Shown here piece after piece: positions 22,463 through 31,428 of a stretch of DNA of 64,000 bases. The stretch spans positions 248,001-312,000 of the forward strand of contig OZ241856.1 in the NCBI GenBank assembly GCA_965202845.1, written 5' to 3'. Under the pieces are notes generated by a model. It searched no databases. It was not told where the DNA came from and saw nothing but the letters and a program-made list of their open reading frames with translations. Source of the stretch: CBDATA01 sp965202845. GTDB lineage: Bacteria > Acidobacteriota > Vicinamibacteria > Marinacidobacterales > Marinacidobacteraceae. The position numbers were made by a program, and so were the translations under genes. Positions within the stretch are counted from its first letter, which is position 1, and each line of letters starts with the position of its first letter.

Positions 22463-24203
22463 CGTTGGTGGGCGACGGGCGGGAGAGCCGTGCGACCCCG
22501 ACGCCCGCCCCCAGCGCGATCGCGGCGGCGAGGACGACCCAGGTCGCGCCCCAGCCGAAGAGCGCCGCCGCGCTTCCGAAGAGCACCGCGTAGACCATCA
22601 CGCAGGCGAGCGGCCAGGCGGCGAAGGCCCGCCCCCAGGAACCGGGCGCGATCCCGGTTCGCCGGTAGGAGCGCCGCCAGCCGGGCGCCGGAGGCCGGAT
22701 CCGGCGGGTGAAGGCGTCCAGGGTCTCCTCCGGCTCCGGCCGGGTCAGCAGCGTGGCCGCAAGCCAGATCACGGTAGTGGCGGCCACTCCCGCCAGCAAG
22801 CCGGTGGGGGAACCGGGAGCGACGCCCAGGGCGGGAAGCGCGACCGCGACGCCCAGCGAGGCGGACATGGCGGCGATCTCGCTCCAGGCGTTGACCCGCC
22901 ACCAGAGCCAGCGGGCGAGGAAGAGGGGGCCGGTTCCGGCGCCGATCTGGAGCAGCAGCCCGAAGCCGCCCCGGGCGGTGTCCACGGTGAGAGTCAAGGC
23001 GCCGGCCGCCGCCATGAGCAGGACGGTGGCGATGCGGGCCGCCCGCACCGTCTCGCGCCGGCCGGCGTCTTGCCGCAGGAAGCGCCGGTAGACATCCTCC
23101 ACCAGGTAGGAGGCGCCCCAGTTCAGGTGGGTGTCCACCGTGGACATGTAGGCGCCGGCCAGCGAGGCGGCGGCCAGCCCCAGCAGCCCCGGCGGCAGCA
23201 GCCGGAGCATGAGCGGATACGCGAGGTCGTCGCCCACCAGCGCCGGATCGAGGCCGGGAAGCGCGGCGCGGAGCGCGTCCTGGTCGGGGTACACCGCAAG
23301 CGAGGCCAGCGCCACCAGGACCCAGGGCCAGGGACGGAGCGCATAGTGGGCGATGGTGAACCAGAGGGTTCCGGCCCAGGCGTCCCGTTCGCTGCGGGCG
23401 GCGAGCATCCGCTGGGCGATGTATCCGCCGCCGCCCGGCTCGGCGCCCGGATACCAGACGCTCCACCACTGGATGGCCACCGGAACCAGGAAGAGGACCA
23501 GGAAGGCGTCGGTTCCCGGCGGCGGCAGCAGCGAGAGCCGCTCCCCGTGGAGGGCGACCAGTCCGTCCAGTCCCCCGACCGCCGGGTGGTCCAGCGCCCA
23601 GACGGCGGCGAGGATCGCGCCCGCCATCGAGACCACGAACTGGAGGAGGTCGGTGATGACCACGCCCCAGAAGCCGGAAACCACCGCGTAGACGGCGGCG
23701 AGCGACCCGGCGACCAGCACTCCGGTCGCCTTTTCCAAGCCGAAGAGGACGCCGGCGATCTTGGCGCCCGCCAGGGTCACGGTCGCGATCACCACGCAGT
23801 TGAAGAACGCCCCCAGGTACACGGCGCGGAAGGCGCGCAGGAACGCCGCCGGCCTTCCGTCGTAGCGGATTTCGTAGAAGCCGAGATCGGTGACCAGCCC
23901 GCTCCGCCGCCACAGCGGGGCGAACACGAACACGGTGAGCATCCCGGTGATGCAAAAGGCCCACCAGGTCCAGTTGGCGGCGACCCCGTTCTGGCGCACC
24001 AGCTCGGCCACCAGGTTGGGGGTGTCGGTGGAGAAGGTGGTCGCCACCATCGACGTGCCGAGGATCCACCAGGGAAGCCGCCGTCCGGCGAGGAAGAAGG
24101 AGACGCTGTCGGACCCGGCGGTCCGGGCCGCCGCCAGCCCGATCCCGAGGGCGGCCGCCAGATACCCCCCGAAGAGGAGCCAGTCGAGGGGGGCGAACGC
24201 CAT
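22425..24203 (-). CDS. sodium:solute symporter (SSS family)
   Basis: The 592-residue membrane protein has about 13-14 hydrophobic segments. The N-terminal helix (WLLFGGYLAAALGIGLAAAR), FFLAGRRLPWW and ATTFSTDTPN are SSS-family landmarks; the latter lies in the sodium-site helix. An internal loop includes YPGAEPGGGGYIAQRMLAAR, typical of the glucose or proline-type symporters. It would import a solute with sodium across the inner membrane. The family resembles SglT and yidK-type transporters, but the solute is unknown. The next gene upstream on the other strand is a secreted protein, so this is a single-gene unit. Confidence 0.9.
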   Translation of the reverse strand: MAFAPLDWLLFGGYLAAALGIGLAAARTAGSDSVSFFLAGRRLPWWILGTSMVATTFSTDTPNLVAELVRQNGVAANWTWWAFCITGMLTVFVFAPLWRRSGLVTDLGFYEIRYDGRPAAFLRAFRAVYLGAFFNCVVIATVTLAGAKIAGVLFGLEKATGVLVAGSLAAVYAVVSGFWGVVITDLLQFVVSMAGAILAAVWALDHPAVGGLDGLVALHGERLSLLPPPGTDAFLVLFLVPVAIQWWSVWYPGAEPGGGGYIAQRMLAARSERDAWAGTLWFTIAHYALRPWPWVLVALASLAVYPDQDALRAALPGLDPALVGDDLAYPLMLRLLPPGLLGLAAASLAGAYMSTVDTHLNWGASYLVEDVYRRFLRQDAGRRETVRAARIATVLLMAAAGALTLTVDTARGGFGLLLQIGAGTGPLFLARWLWWRVNAWSEIAAMSASLGVAVALPALGVAPGSPTGLLAGVAATTVIWLAATLLTRPEPEETLDAFTRRIRPPAPGWRRSYRRTGIAPGSWGRAFAAWPLACVMVYAVLFGSAAALFGWGATWVVLAAAIALGAGVGVARLSRPSPTNASDGDAGSRPGP

Positions 24204-24250
24204 GCTCCCGGGGGTTATAGCCGACCGCCCGCGAGTCCTAGACTTGCCCG

Positions 24251-25099
24251 GTGCGTTTGCTGGTTCTCGCCGCCCTTCTCGCCGTCCGTCCGGCGGCCGG
24301 GGAGGAGCTGACGCGGATCGGCGGCCAGCGGGACGCCGAGTCGCTTCTGGAGCGGGTGCTGGAGCATCGGGCTGCGGTGCGTCCGGTCGAGGGGGCGCTG
24401 ACCTTCCGCCAGCTCATCACCACCGAGCGGCTGGGCGACGACGGCGAAGTGACCGCCTCGGTGGACCAGCTCTACGCCTACGAGCCGGTCGCCGGGCGCC
24501 ATCTCTGGAAGCTGATCGAGCACGACGGCGAACCGATCGGCGGGCGGCGGCTGCGCCGGGAGGAGCGCCGGTATCGGCGGGCGACGCTGGCGGCGCACAA
24601 GGAGGCGCAGGAGGACCGGCGGGCCGCCGAGGCGAACGACCCGGACTACGAAGTCGCGCCGAAGAACGGCATGGACCTGTTCTACAAGATCATCCGGGAC
24701 GCGCTGAAGGAGCGGATGTTCCAGGGCGAGCTGTACGAAGGCGCCCGGTTCGGGGGGCATCCGATGCTGGTGATCCGCTTCCGTCCCGATCCCTCCTACG
24801 GCAAGGCGCCCAACCGGATGATGGGGGTGGTCTCCGCCTGCCGGGGCGAGCTCTGGGTGGACGAACGGAACCTCCAGGTGGCGCGCATGGAAGCCACCCT
24901 CACCCGGAACGTGAACTTCATCGCCGGCCTCTTCGGGCGGCTCTACCAGGGCGCGAGCGCCACCGTCCGGAGCGAGTTCACCGGCGCCATCTGGCTCCCC
25001 ACCCGGGTCACCATGACCATGAACGCCCGGATGTACTTCTTCCGGCGCATCCACCAGCGGGTCCACTACGACTTCCTCGACTTCGCCCCGGCGCCGTGA
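24251..25099 (+). CDS. secreted protein of unknown function
   Basis: The 282-residue protein starts at GTG 24251 with a signal peptide (LLVLAALLAVRPAAGEE). The mature part is mostly beta-rich with conserved-looking blocks YAYEPVAGRHLWKLIEHDG, RFRPDPSYGKAP and GELWVDERNLQVARMEATL. These resemble outer-membrane lipid-binding (LolA/LppX-like) folds in the way strands and a closing helix alternate, but I cannot confirm the family. A charged, Arg-Glu-rich helix spans residues 95-135. The stop overlaps the cofE GTG start by 4 bases. Function is unassigned; location is probably periplasmic. Confidence 0.65.
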   Translation: MRLLVLAALLAVRPAAGEELTRIGGQRDAESLLERVLEHRAAVRPVEGALTFRQLITTERLGDDGEVTASVDQLYAYEPVAGRHLWKLIEHDGEPIGGRRLRREERRYRRATLAAHKEAQEDRRAAEANDPDYEVAPKNGMDLFYKIIRDALKERMFQGELYEGARFGGHPMLVIRFRPDPSYGKAPNRMMGVVSACRGELWVDERNLQVARMEATLTRNVNFIAGLFGRLYQGASATVRSEFTGAIWLPTRVTMTMNARMYFFRRIHQRVHYDFLDFAPAP

Positions 25100-25839
25100 T
25101 CCTCTTCGGCCTCGAGGGGCTGCCCGAGGTGACGCCCGGCTTCGATCTCGGAGGGCGCATCCTTGCCGAACTCGACCGGACCGGGCGGCGCCTGGAAGCG
25201 GGCGATGTGGTGGCGGTCTGCCAGAAGGTGGTCTCGAAGGCGGAAGGGCGGCTGGCGCGCCTCGAGGAAGTGACGCCGGGAGCGGAGGCGCGCGCCCTGG
25301 CCCAGGAGGGCGAGGACGCCCGGGAGGTGGAAGTGGTCCTCTCGGAGACCCGGCGGATGGCGCGGATCCGGGGGAGCGTGCGGATCGCCGAGACCCGGCA
25401 CGGGTTCGTCTGCGCGAACGCTGGGGTGGACCGGTCCAACGCGCCGCCGGGGACGCTCTGCCTGCTGCCCGAGGACCCGGACGCCTCGGCCCGGCGGCTG
25501 GCCGAACGATTCCGATCCGCCGTCCGTGGCGCATCGGTGGGGGTGGCGATCACCGACACCTGGGGGCGTCCGTTCCGGCTGGGGGCGGTGAACGTGGCGA
25601 TCGGGGTCGCCGGGATGCCGGCGCTCTCCGAGCTTTCCGGGGCGCGCGATCCGGCGGGGCGGCGGCTGCGCTCCACCACCCTCGCGCTGGCCGACGAGGT
25701 GGCGGCGGCCGCCGGACTGCTGATGGGGAAGCTGCGGCGCGTTCCGGTGGTGGTCGTGCGGGGCTGTCCGCTTCCCGACGCGCCGCCCGGCTGCGGGCGG
25801 GATCTGCTGCGGGACGCCGCCCTGGACCTGTTCCGATGA
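25096..25839 (+). CDS. cofE: coenzyme F420:L-glutamate ligase
   Basis: Translation from GTG 25096 gives 247 residues. Blocks typical of CofE are visible: EVTPGFDLGG at the N-terminus, VVAVCQKVVSKAEGR, HGFVCANAGVDRSN and TDTWGRPFRLGAVNVAIG near the GTP/metal site. The enzyme adds glutamate residues to F420-0 using GTP, the last step of F420 synthesis. It is followed, with an ATGA overlap, by an F420-dependent NADP reductase, so the pair serves cofactor F420. The FbiB nitroreductase-like extension found in mycobacteria is absent. Confidence 0.88.
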   Translation: MILFGLEGLPEVTPGFDLGGRILAELDRTGRRLEAGDVVAVCQKVVSKAEGRLARLEEVTPGAEARALAQEGEDAREVEVVLSETRRMARIRGSVRIAETRHGFVCANAGVDRSNAPPGTLCLLPEDPDASARRLAERFRSAVRGASVGVAITDTWGRPFRLGAVNVAIGVAGMPALSELSGARDPAGRRLRSTTLALADEVAAAAGLLMGKLRRVPVVVVRGCPLPDAPPGCGRDLLRDAALDLFR

Positions 25840-26453
25840 AACCGACCGCAGTTCTGGGCGGGACCGGCCCCTTCGGACGGGCGCTCGCCCTCCGGCTCGC
25901 CGGAAACGGGGTCCGGGTGGTGATCGGCTCCCGGAGCGCGGAGCGGGCGCGGCAGGCGGCTTCCGTTCCGGGCGTCGCCGGAACGACAAACCGGGAGGCC
26001 GCCGAAATCGGGGACCCGGTCTATCTCGCCGTGCCCTTCGAGGCGCAGGAAGCCCTGCTCGCCGAGGTCGGCGCCGCGCTGGACGGAAAGCTCGTGATCT
26101 GCTGCGCCGTCATCTGGCCGCCAGGGTCGCAGACCGCCGTCTCCGCCGCCGAGGAGGCGGCGCGGCTGCTCCCGAAGGCGCGGGTCGCCGCCGCCTTCCA
26201 GACGGTCGCCGCCGGGGCCCTGGCCGAGGGCGACAGCGCGATGGACGTTCTGGTTTTCGCCGACAAGGACGACGACCGGGACGCCGCCGTCCAGGCGGCG
26301 GGGCGCAGCGGATTGCGCGCGGTGTCCGCCGGGCCGCTCCGCCTCTCCCGGGTCGCGGAAGCCGCGCTCGCCATCCTGCTGCGGCTGAACCGGTCGGGAC
26401 GCGCCCGGCGCGCCGGCATCCGGATCACCGGGCTGGAAGGGGATCGGGAGTGA
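25836..26453 (+). CDS. fno: NADPH-dependent F420 reductase
   Basis: The 205-residue protein has an N-terminal Rossmann motif GGTGPFGRALALRLA and VVIGSRSAERA, which marks NADP-dependent F420 oxidoreductases by its serine/arginine after the second strand. The block AFQTVAAGALAEGD is also typical. It transfers hydride between NADPH and F420. Its start overlaps the cofE stop (ATGA) and its stop overlaps the next gene's GTG, so the three are co-translated. The protein lacks any membrane or secretion signal. Confidence 0.85.
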   Translation: MKPTAVLGGTGPFGRALALRLAGNGVRVVIGSRSAERARQAASVPGVAGTTNREAAEIGDPVYLAVPFEAQEALLAEVGAALDGKLVICCAVIWPPGSQTAVSAAEEAARLLPKARVAAAFQTVAAGALAEGDSAMDVLVFADKDDDRDAAVQAAGRSGLRAVSAGPLRLSRVAEAALAILLRLNRSGRARRAGIRITGLEGDRE

Positions 26454-27418
26454 CCCGCTGGCTCCTCAAGCTTCTTCCGTTCGGGGCGACCGCCGCCATC
26501 CTGTTCTTCATCCTGCGGCGCATCCCGCCGGAGCGCCTGCTCGCCGCCTTCCAGGACGCCGACCCCGCCCGCTTCCTGTTGGGACTGCTTCCGGTCTCCA
26601 TCGCCTATGTGGCCCTGGACACCGGCCTGCTGGCCTTCGCGCTGCGCCGCTTCCACCGCCCGGAGTTGGGGTTTCGGGACGCCCTGCGGATGCGCGCGGT
26701 GGACTACCTGCTGACCCTCTGGAACAACCGGATTTCGCAGGCCGGGATGGTCGGCTGGCTGGGGCGCCGCCTGAAGACGACTCCGGACCGCGACGGCGCC
26801 TGGCTCAAGAGCGCCGGCACCATCCTGTTCCTGGACCTCTGCCAGCGCTCCCACTTGCTGCTCTGGGGGCTCGCCGGCGCGCTGATGCTGGCCGGCGAAG
26901 CGCCGCGGCAGGTTCCGGTCGCCGCCGGCCTCCTGCTCGCCGGAATCGCCTTGTTGGTCGCCTTCCTCGGTGGTCGGCTGCGGCGGCTGGGACTCGGCGC
27001 GCCGCCCCGCTGGAAGCTGCTCCGCACGTTCCGGGCGGCCGGGTTCCGCGACTACGGAGCGGTGCTGCTGTGGAAGGCGCCGCTCCTCCCGATCGCGGCG
27101 GCCGGCCACCAGATCGCGCTGGAAGCGTTTTCGGTCCCGATCCCCTGGACGCACCTGGTCGCCACCCTGCCGATCATCTTCCTCGCCGGCGCCCTGCCGA
27201 TCTCGGTCGCCCGGGTGGGAACCGCCCAGGCCGCCTGGCTCTACTTCCACGGCGAAGCCGCCCGCGCTTCGGCGGGCGGGGAGGCGGGACTGCTGGCCTA
27301 CAGCCTGGCCGCCCACCTTTCGTTCCTGATTCTCAACGCCGCGCTGGCCGCCCCGGCGCTGCCCGCCGCCTGGACGGCTCTCAGGGTCGGGGCGCCGAAG
27401 CGGGTTTTCGTACCATGA
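26450..27418 (+). CDS. multi-pass membrane protein, flippase-like
   Basis: The product has 322 residues with about 7-8 hydrophobic segments, starting at GTG 26450 in the cofE-fno overlap chain. The first helix ends FFILRRIPPERLLAAF, like the N-terminus of the lysylphosphatidylglycerol synthase/flippase-like (UPF0104) family, where a short amphipathic stretch LAAFQDADPARFLLG follows. Another characteristic element is LPISVARVGTAQAAWLYF in the late helices. Such proteins are thought to flip lipids or glycolipids. Linkage to F420 is unexplained. Confidence in family is moderate. Confidence 0.6.
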   Translation: MTRWLLKLLPFGATAAILFFILRRIPPERLLAAFQDADPARFLLGLLPVSIAYVALDTGLLAFALRRFHRPELGFRDALRMRAVDYLLTLWNNRISQAGMVGWLGRRLKTTPDRDGAWLKSAGTILFLDLCQRSHLLLWGLAGALMLAGEAPRQVPVAAGLLLAGIALLVAFLGGRLRRLGLGAPPRWKLLRTFRAAGFRDYGAVLLWKAPLLPIAAAGHQIALEAFSVPIPWTHLVATLPIIFLAGALPISVARVGTAQAAWLYFHGEAARASAGGEAGLLAYSLAAHLSFLILNAALAAPALPAAWTALRVGAPKRVFVP

Positions 27419-28800
27419 CCCCGAAGATGCCCGAGCGAACCCGGCCCGAAGAGGACATCTCGGTCCTGGTGGTCGACGACGAGGCGATGATCCGCCGGTC
27501 GCTCCGTCGGCGGCTCCGCTACGAGGGCTGGCGGGTGACCGAGGCGGCGTCCGGGCCGGAGGCGCTCGCCTCCCTCGAAAACGAAACCCCGGACCTGGTG
27601 GTGCTCGACATCAAGATGCCGGGGATGGACGGGATGGAGGTGCTGCGCCGCATCCGCGAACGCGATCCCTCCATCGCGGTGGCGATGCACACCGCCCACG
27701 GGGACATCGAGACCGCGGTGCGGGCGATTGACGCCGGGGCCGCCCACTTCCTCGAAAAGGGCGGGGGCGGCGACATCGGCGCCCGGCTCCGGGTGGCGCT
27801 CGACAAGGCCGCCGTCCTCGAGCGCAAGCGCCTCGCCGAGGAGAACCGCGAGCTCGCCCGCGAGCTGGACGCCCACCGCAGCCGCGAGGGAGCGCGCCGG
27901 CGCCTGGTCGGCGCGTCGGCGGCGATGGATGCGGTGCGCGAGCGGATCGACCGGGTCGCCCCCGCCGAGGTGCGGGTGCTGATCACCGGGGAGTCGGGCA
28001 CCGGGAAGGAAGTGGCGGCCCGCCTGATCCACGACAAGAGCGCCCGCGCCGACGCCCCCTTCGTGGAGGTCAACTGCGCGGCGATCCCGGAGGAGCTGAT
28101 CGAAAGCGAGCTCTTCGGCGCCGAGCGCGGCGCCTACACCGGCGCCCACCGCCAGCGGATCGGGAAGTTCGAGCAGGCGAACGGAGGCACGCTCTTCCTC
28201 GACGAGGTCGGCGACATGAGCCCCCGCACCCAGGCGAAGGTGCTGCGCGCGCTCGAGGAGAGCCGCATCAACCGGGTGGGCGGGACGCGCGACGTCGAGG
28301 TGGATGTCCGGGTGCTCTCCGCCACCAACCAGGACCTGCGGGGCGGCGCGTTCCGCAACGACCTGCTGCACCGGCTGGAAGTGGTGCCCATCCGGATGCC
28401 CGCCCTGCGGGAGCGTTCCGGCGACATCCCGCTGCTGGTGGCGCACTTCACCGAGCTGCTCGCCCCCGAAGGCGGGCCGGCGCGCCGCTTCGCTCCGGGC
28501 GCCCTGCGGCTTCTCGAAGCGCATCCCTTTCCCGGCAACGTCCGCGAGCTGCGGAATCTGGTGGAGCGCCTCCTGATCCTGTCCGCCGGCGAGGAGGTCT
28601 CCGAAGCGGATGTGCGGGAGCACCTGGAGGCGCGCCCCGAAGAACCGCCGGCCGGGGCGGGGGAACGGCTCGACGACTACCTGGCGCGGGTCGGGCAGGC
28701 CTTGGTGGAGCGGCGGCTGGCCGAGCACGGCGGCGACCGGAAGCGGGCCGCCGAAAGCCTCGGAATCCCGGTCAAGGACCTGGAACGCCGGGCCGGGTAG
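27415..28800 (+). CDS. sigma-54-dependent response regulator (NtrC type)
   Basis: The 461-residue regulator starts at ATG 27415, overlapping the previous stop. Residues 15-130 are a receiver domain with phosphoacceptor Asp65 in VVLDIKMPGMDG. Residues about 160-400 are the AAA+ activator with Walker A GESGTGKE, the sigma-54 contact loop GAYTGA and Walker B GGTLFLDEVGD. The C-terminal 40 residues form a short Fis-type helix-turn-helix (KRAAESLGIPVKDLERR). It activates genes from sigma-54 promoters when phosphorylated. No histidine kinase is next to it, so the partner lies elsewhere. A second sigma-54 activator without a receiver is at 34.8 kb. Confidence 0.92.
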   Translation: MTPKMPERTRPEEDISVLVVDDEAMIRRSLRRRLRYEGWRVTEAASGPEALASLENETPDLVVLDIKMPGMDGMEVLRRIRERDPSIAVAMHTAHGDIETAVRAIDAGAAHFLEKGGGGDIGARLRVALDKAAVLERKRLAEENRELARELDAHRSREGARRRLVGASAAMDAVRERIDRVAPAEVRVLITGESGTGKEVAARLIHDKSARADAPFVEVNCAAIPEELIESELFGAERGAYTGAHRQRIGKFEQANGGTLFLDEVGDMSPRTQAKVLRALEESRINRVGGTRDVEVDVRVLSATNQDLRGGAFRNDLLHRLEVVPIRMPALRERSGDIPLLVAHFTELLAPEGGPARRFAPGALRLLEAHPFPGNVRELRNLVERLLILSAGEEVSEADVREHLEARPEEPPAGAGERLDDYLARVGQALVERRLAEHGGDRKRAAESLGIPVKDLERRAG

Positions 28801-28822
28801 TCAGGCCGGGTAGTCAGGCCGG
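28791..28822. repeat. 13-base tandem repeat spanning two stop codons
   Basis: The unit GGCCGGGTAGTCA occurs twice in tandem and then partly (GGCCGG). It covers the stop of the response regulator (TAG 28798-28800) and the stop of pheA on the other strand (TCA 28814-28816). A third copy would move neither frame's end by much. It could help terminate converging transcripts, but no hairpin is obvious. Confidence 0.7.
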
Positions 28823-29665
28823 GCGTCCGCTCCGGCTGCGGATCGGGTCGGCGGGATAGGCGCCCAGGATCGTGACCGAGCTGGAGAAATACCAGAGCTC
28901 GTCCAGTGCCCGCTCCACCGCCGGATCTTCCGGGTGGCCGGCGATGTCGCAGAAGAACCGGGTGGAGGTGAACGAGCGGTCGAGCATCGTGCTGTCGAGC
29001 CGCAGCAGGTTGACTCCGTTGGTGGCGAACCCGCCGAGCGCCTTGTAGAGCGCCGCCGGGATGTTCTTCACCTCGAAGAAGAGGCTGGTGATCATCGCTT
29101 CGCCGGGGGCGGACTCCCGGGGATCCCGCGCCATCACCAGGAAGCGGGTGGTGTTGCGCGGGGAGTCCTCGACGTCCGCCTCCAGAATCACGAGTCCGTG
29201 GATTTCCGCCGCCAGCGCTGAAGCGATGGCCGCCTGGGTCGGATTCCCATCGGCGGCGACCCGCGCCGCGGCGCCGGCGGTGTCGGCCTCGATCACCGAG
29301 GCGAGCCGCAGACGCTCCACCAGCTTGCGACACTGCGCCAGCGCGTGTACGTGGCTGTGCACGGTGGCGAGGTCCTCGATGGCGGCGCCGGGAACCCCCA
29401 GAAGCTGGTGCCGCACTCGCTGGAAGGTCTCGGCGACCACATGGAGTCCCGAGCCGGGGAGGAGGCGATGGATGTCCGCCACCGGGCCGGCGACCGAGTT
29501 GTCCACCGGGATCATGGCGAGCTCGGCGCGCCGCCCGGTCACCGCCCCGCACGCCTCGACCAGGGTGTTGCAGGCCAGGGGTTCGTGATCCGGATAGAGC
29601 TCGCGGCAGGCGAGGTCGGAGTAGGAGCCGGGCAGCCCCTGGAAGGCGATGCCGGGAGGTTTCAT
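28814..29665 (-). CDS. pheA: prephenate dehydratase
   Basis: The 283-residue enzyme has the catalytic domain (IAFQGLPGSYSDLACRELYP) and the essential TRF motif within NTTRFLVMARD near residue 175. The C-terminal ACT regulatory domain follows (FFEVKNIPAALYKALGGFA and GVNLLRLDST), where phenylalanine binds for feedback inhibition. It converts prephenate to phenylpyruvate in phenylalanine synthesis. It is a monofunctional enzyme without a chorismate mutase part. The pheS and pheT genes lie 1.8 kb further, but on the other strand. Confidence 0.93.
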   Translation of the reverse strand: MKPPGIAFQGLPGSYSDLACRELYPDHEPLACNTLVEACGAVTGRRAELAMIPVDNSVAGPVADIHRLLPGSGLHVVAETFQRVRHQLLGVPGAAIEDLATVHSHVHALAQCRKLVERLRLASVIEADTAGAAARVAADGNPTQAAIASALAAEIHGLVILEADVEDSPRNTTRFLVMARDPRESAPGEAMITSLFFEVKNIPAALYKALGGFATNGVNLLRLDSTMLDRSFTSTRFFCDIAGHPEDPAVERALDELWYFSSSVTILGAYPADPIRSRSGRPA

Positions 29666-29687
29666 CGGGGGATCCCGCGCGGGGGCT

Positions 29688-30215
29688 CTACTGCAGTTTG
29701 GAGAGCGAGTCGGCGAATTCGTCCAGGGTGCGGAGCGTCGGCGTTTCGTCGGAAAGCGCGATCGGCGGAAGGATCTGTTCCGCTCCGTCCTCGTCCCGCC
29801 AGAGCGCGCGCTTGCCGGCCTCCCCGGCGGTCACCCGCGGCAGGCGGCCCGGATCGCCGGAGAGGAACACCAGGGCGCGTTCGCCGACCCGGAACCGGGG
29901 GGTGTGGGTCATGGTGAGCCGGGTGTCGCCCACCGTTCCGCCGGGCACCCGGAACTGGACGGCGGGGCGCGGCTCGCCCCGGAGCGTGCGCTCGACCCGG
30001 AGGGTCACGGTCGTCCAGATCCGGCTGCGGTCGCGGTTCCACGCCGAACGCATGTCCATCACCTCGCCGGCGACGATCGTGTGCGACTTCCCGACCAGCT
30101 CGCTGGCGGCTGGCCAGGCGTACGGGCTGCGCCCCGGTCCGTGTGCGTGCTGGGCGACGACGCTTGCCGTCAGGGAAAGGCAGAAACCAAGCAGGAGGAG
30201 GCGTCGAAGGAGCAT
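29688..30215 (-). CDS. secreted protein of unknown function
   Basis: A start at ATG 30215 gives 175 residues with a clean signal peptide (LLLGFCLSLTASVVA). The mature part shows a beta-rich pattern (HTIVAGEVMDMRSAWN, VTLRVERTLRGEPRPAVQF, RVGERALVFLSGDPG) reminiscent of envelope proteins that are read as short beta domains with an exposed loop. A longer in-frame reading exists but its extra residues lie antisense to the acyl-CoA dehydrogenase gene. I recognise no family. It is separated from pheA by 22 bases and could be its upstream operon partner. Confidence 0.6.
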   Translation of the reverse strand: MLLRRLLLLGFCLSLTASVVAQHAHGPGRSPYAWPAASELVGKSHTIVAGEVMDMRSAWNRDRSRIWTTVTLRVERTLRGEPRPAVQFRVPGGTVGDTRLTMTHTPRFRVGERALVFLSGDPGRLPRVTAGEAGKRALWRDEDGAEQILPPIALSDETPTLRTLDEFADSLSKLQ

Positions 30216-30226
30216 GGGAACGGAGC

Positions 30227-31378
30227 TTAGCCCGAAGCCCCCCGTTTCAGGGTGTGGGCGATGGTCAGCAGCTGCATGTTGGCGGTGCCCTCGTAGATGG
30301 TTCCCGCCTTGGCGTCGCGCCAGAGCTTTTCGGCGGGGGATGCGGTGGTGTATCCGATGCCGCCCAGCGCCTCCACCGCGAAGGAGGTCACCCGTTCCGC
30401 CATCCGCTGGGCGGTGAGCTTGGCCATCGCCGCCGCCCGGTGCGGATTCCCGCCCTCGTCCACCAGCCGGGCGGCGTTCCAGGTGAGCACCCGGGCACTC
30501 TCGATGCGGGTCGCGGCGTCGGCGAGTCCGAACGAGACGCCCTGGAAGTTGAAGATCGGCTCCCCGAACGCCCGGCGTTCCCCGGCGTGGGCGATCGCCA
30601 GGTCGAGCGCCGCCTGCCCGATCCCGACGAGCTGGGCGGCGATCCCGATCCGCCCTTCGTTCAGGAGCGCGAGCGCGATGCGCCGCCCCTGTCCCGGCCG
30701 TCCGAGCATCCGATTGCGGGGGACGAAGCAGTTTTCCAGATAGAGCGGGGTGGTCGAGGAGGCGCGGAGGCCGACCTTGTCCTCCGGCGTCCCGACCCGG
30801 AGTCCGGGGGTTCCGGCGTCCACCAGAAACCCGGTCACGCCCTCCGGGGCGCGGGCGAAGATCAGGAAGATCCCCGCTTCCCGCCCGCCGGAAACCCACG
30901 CCTTGGCGCCGTTCAGCAAGAAGCCGCCCTCGGTCTCCCCGGCGGTCGCCCGGAGCGCGAAGGCGTCACTTCCGGCTTCGTCCTCGGAGAGCGAAAACGC
31001 CCCGATCCGCCCCTGGGCGAGCTGCGGGAGGAGCTCCGCGCGCTGCGCCTTCGTCCCGAACCGGTCCACCGCCTTCACGACCAGGGTGCCGTGGACGTCG
31101 ATCAGCAGCGACACCGCGGCGTCGGCGCGGGCCAGCTCCTCCACGGTGAGCGTGAGGTGGAAGAAATTGAACCCGCTTCCGCCGAACTCTTCCGGAACCG
31201 TGACTCCGAAGAGGCCGAAATCGGCGAGTTGTCCGATCAGCGGCGCCGGAATCCGCCCGGCGCGCTCCATTTCGCGGCTTGTGGGGGCGATTTCCCCGGC
31301 GGCGAACGCGCGCACCGCCTGCGCGTAGGCCCACTCTTCGTCGGCGATCAGCGACCTGGGATAGCGAAAGCGCGGCAT
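30227..31378 (-). CDS. acyl-CoA dehydrogenase
   Basis: The 383-residue flavoenzyme has the family landmarks: GLFGVTVPEEFGGSG, FSLSEDEAGSDAFALRA (FAD and substrate contact), RRAFGEPIFNFQGVSFGLAD, and the catalytic glutamate in TIYEGTANMQL near the C-terminus. It oxidises acyl-CoA to enoyl-CoA with FAD and passes electrons to ETF. The late-position glutamate is the usual short/medium-chain type. Upstream of it, pheS starts on the other strand after about 50 bases. Its chain-length preference is not evident. Confidence 0.92.
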   Translation of the reverse strand: MPRFRYPRSLIADEEWAYAQAVRAFAAGEIAPTSREMERAGRIPAPLIGQLADFGLFGVTVPEEFGGSGFNFFHLTLTVEELARADAAVSLLIDVHGTLVVKAVDRFGTKAQRAELLPQLAQGRIGAFSLSEDEAGSDAFALRATAGETEGGFLLNGAKAWVSGGREAGIFLIFARAPEGVTGFLVDAGTPGLRVGTPEDKVGLRASSTTPLYLENCFVPRNRMLGRPGQGRRIALALLNEGRIGIAAQLVGIGQAALDLAIAHAGERRAFGEPIFNFQGVSFGLADAATRIESARVLTWNAARLVDEGGNPHRAAAMAKLTAQRMAERVTSFAVEALGGIGYTTASPAEKLWRDAKAGTIYEGTANMQLLTIAHTLKRGASG

Positions 31379-31428
31379 CGGGAATCCCGAATTATGGTTC
31401 CTTCCGTCCAGCCCTATACTCCGCCCGC

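Noticed and set aside
22048..24311. Plus-strand frames across the symporter gene
   Set aside because: Gly/Arg/Glu/Pro-rich shadow frames opposite a clear membrane protein.
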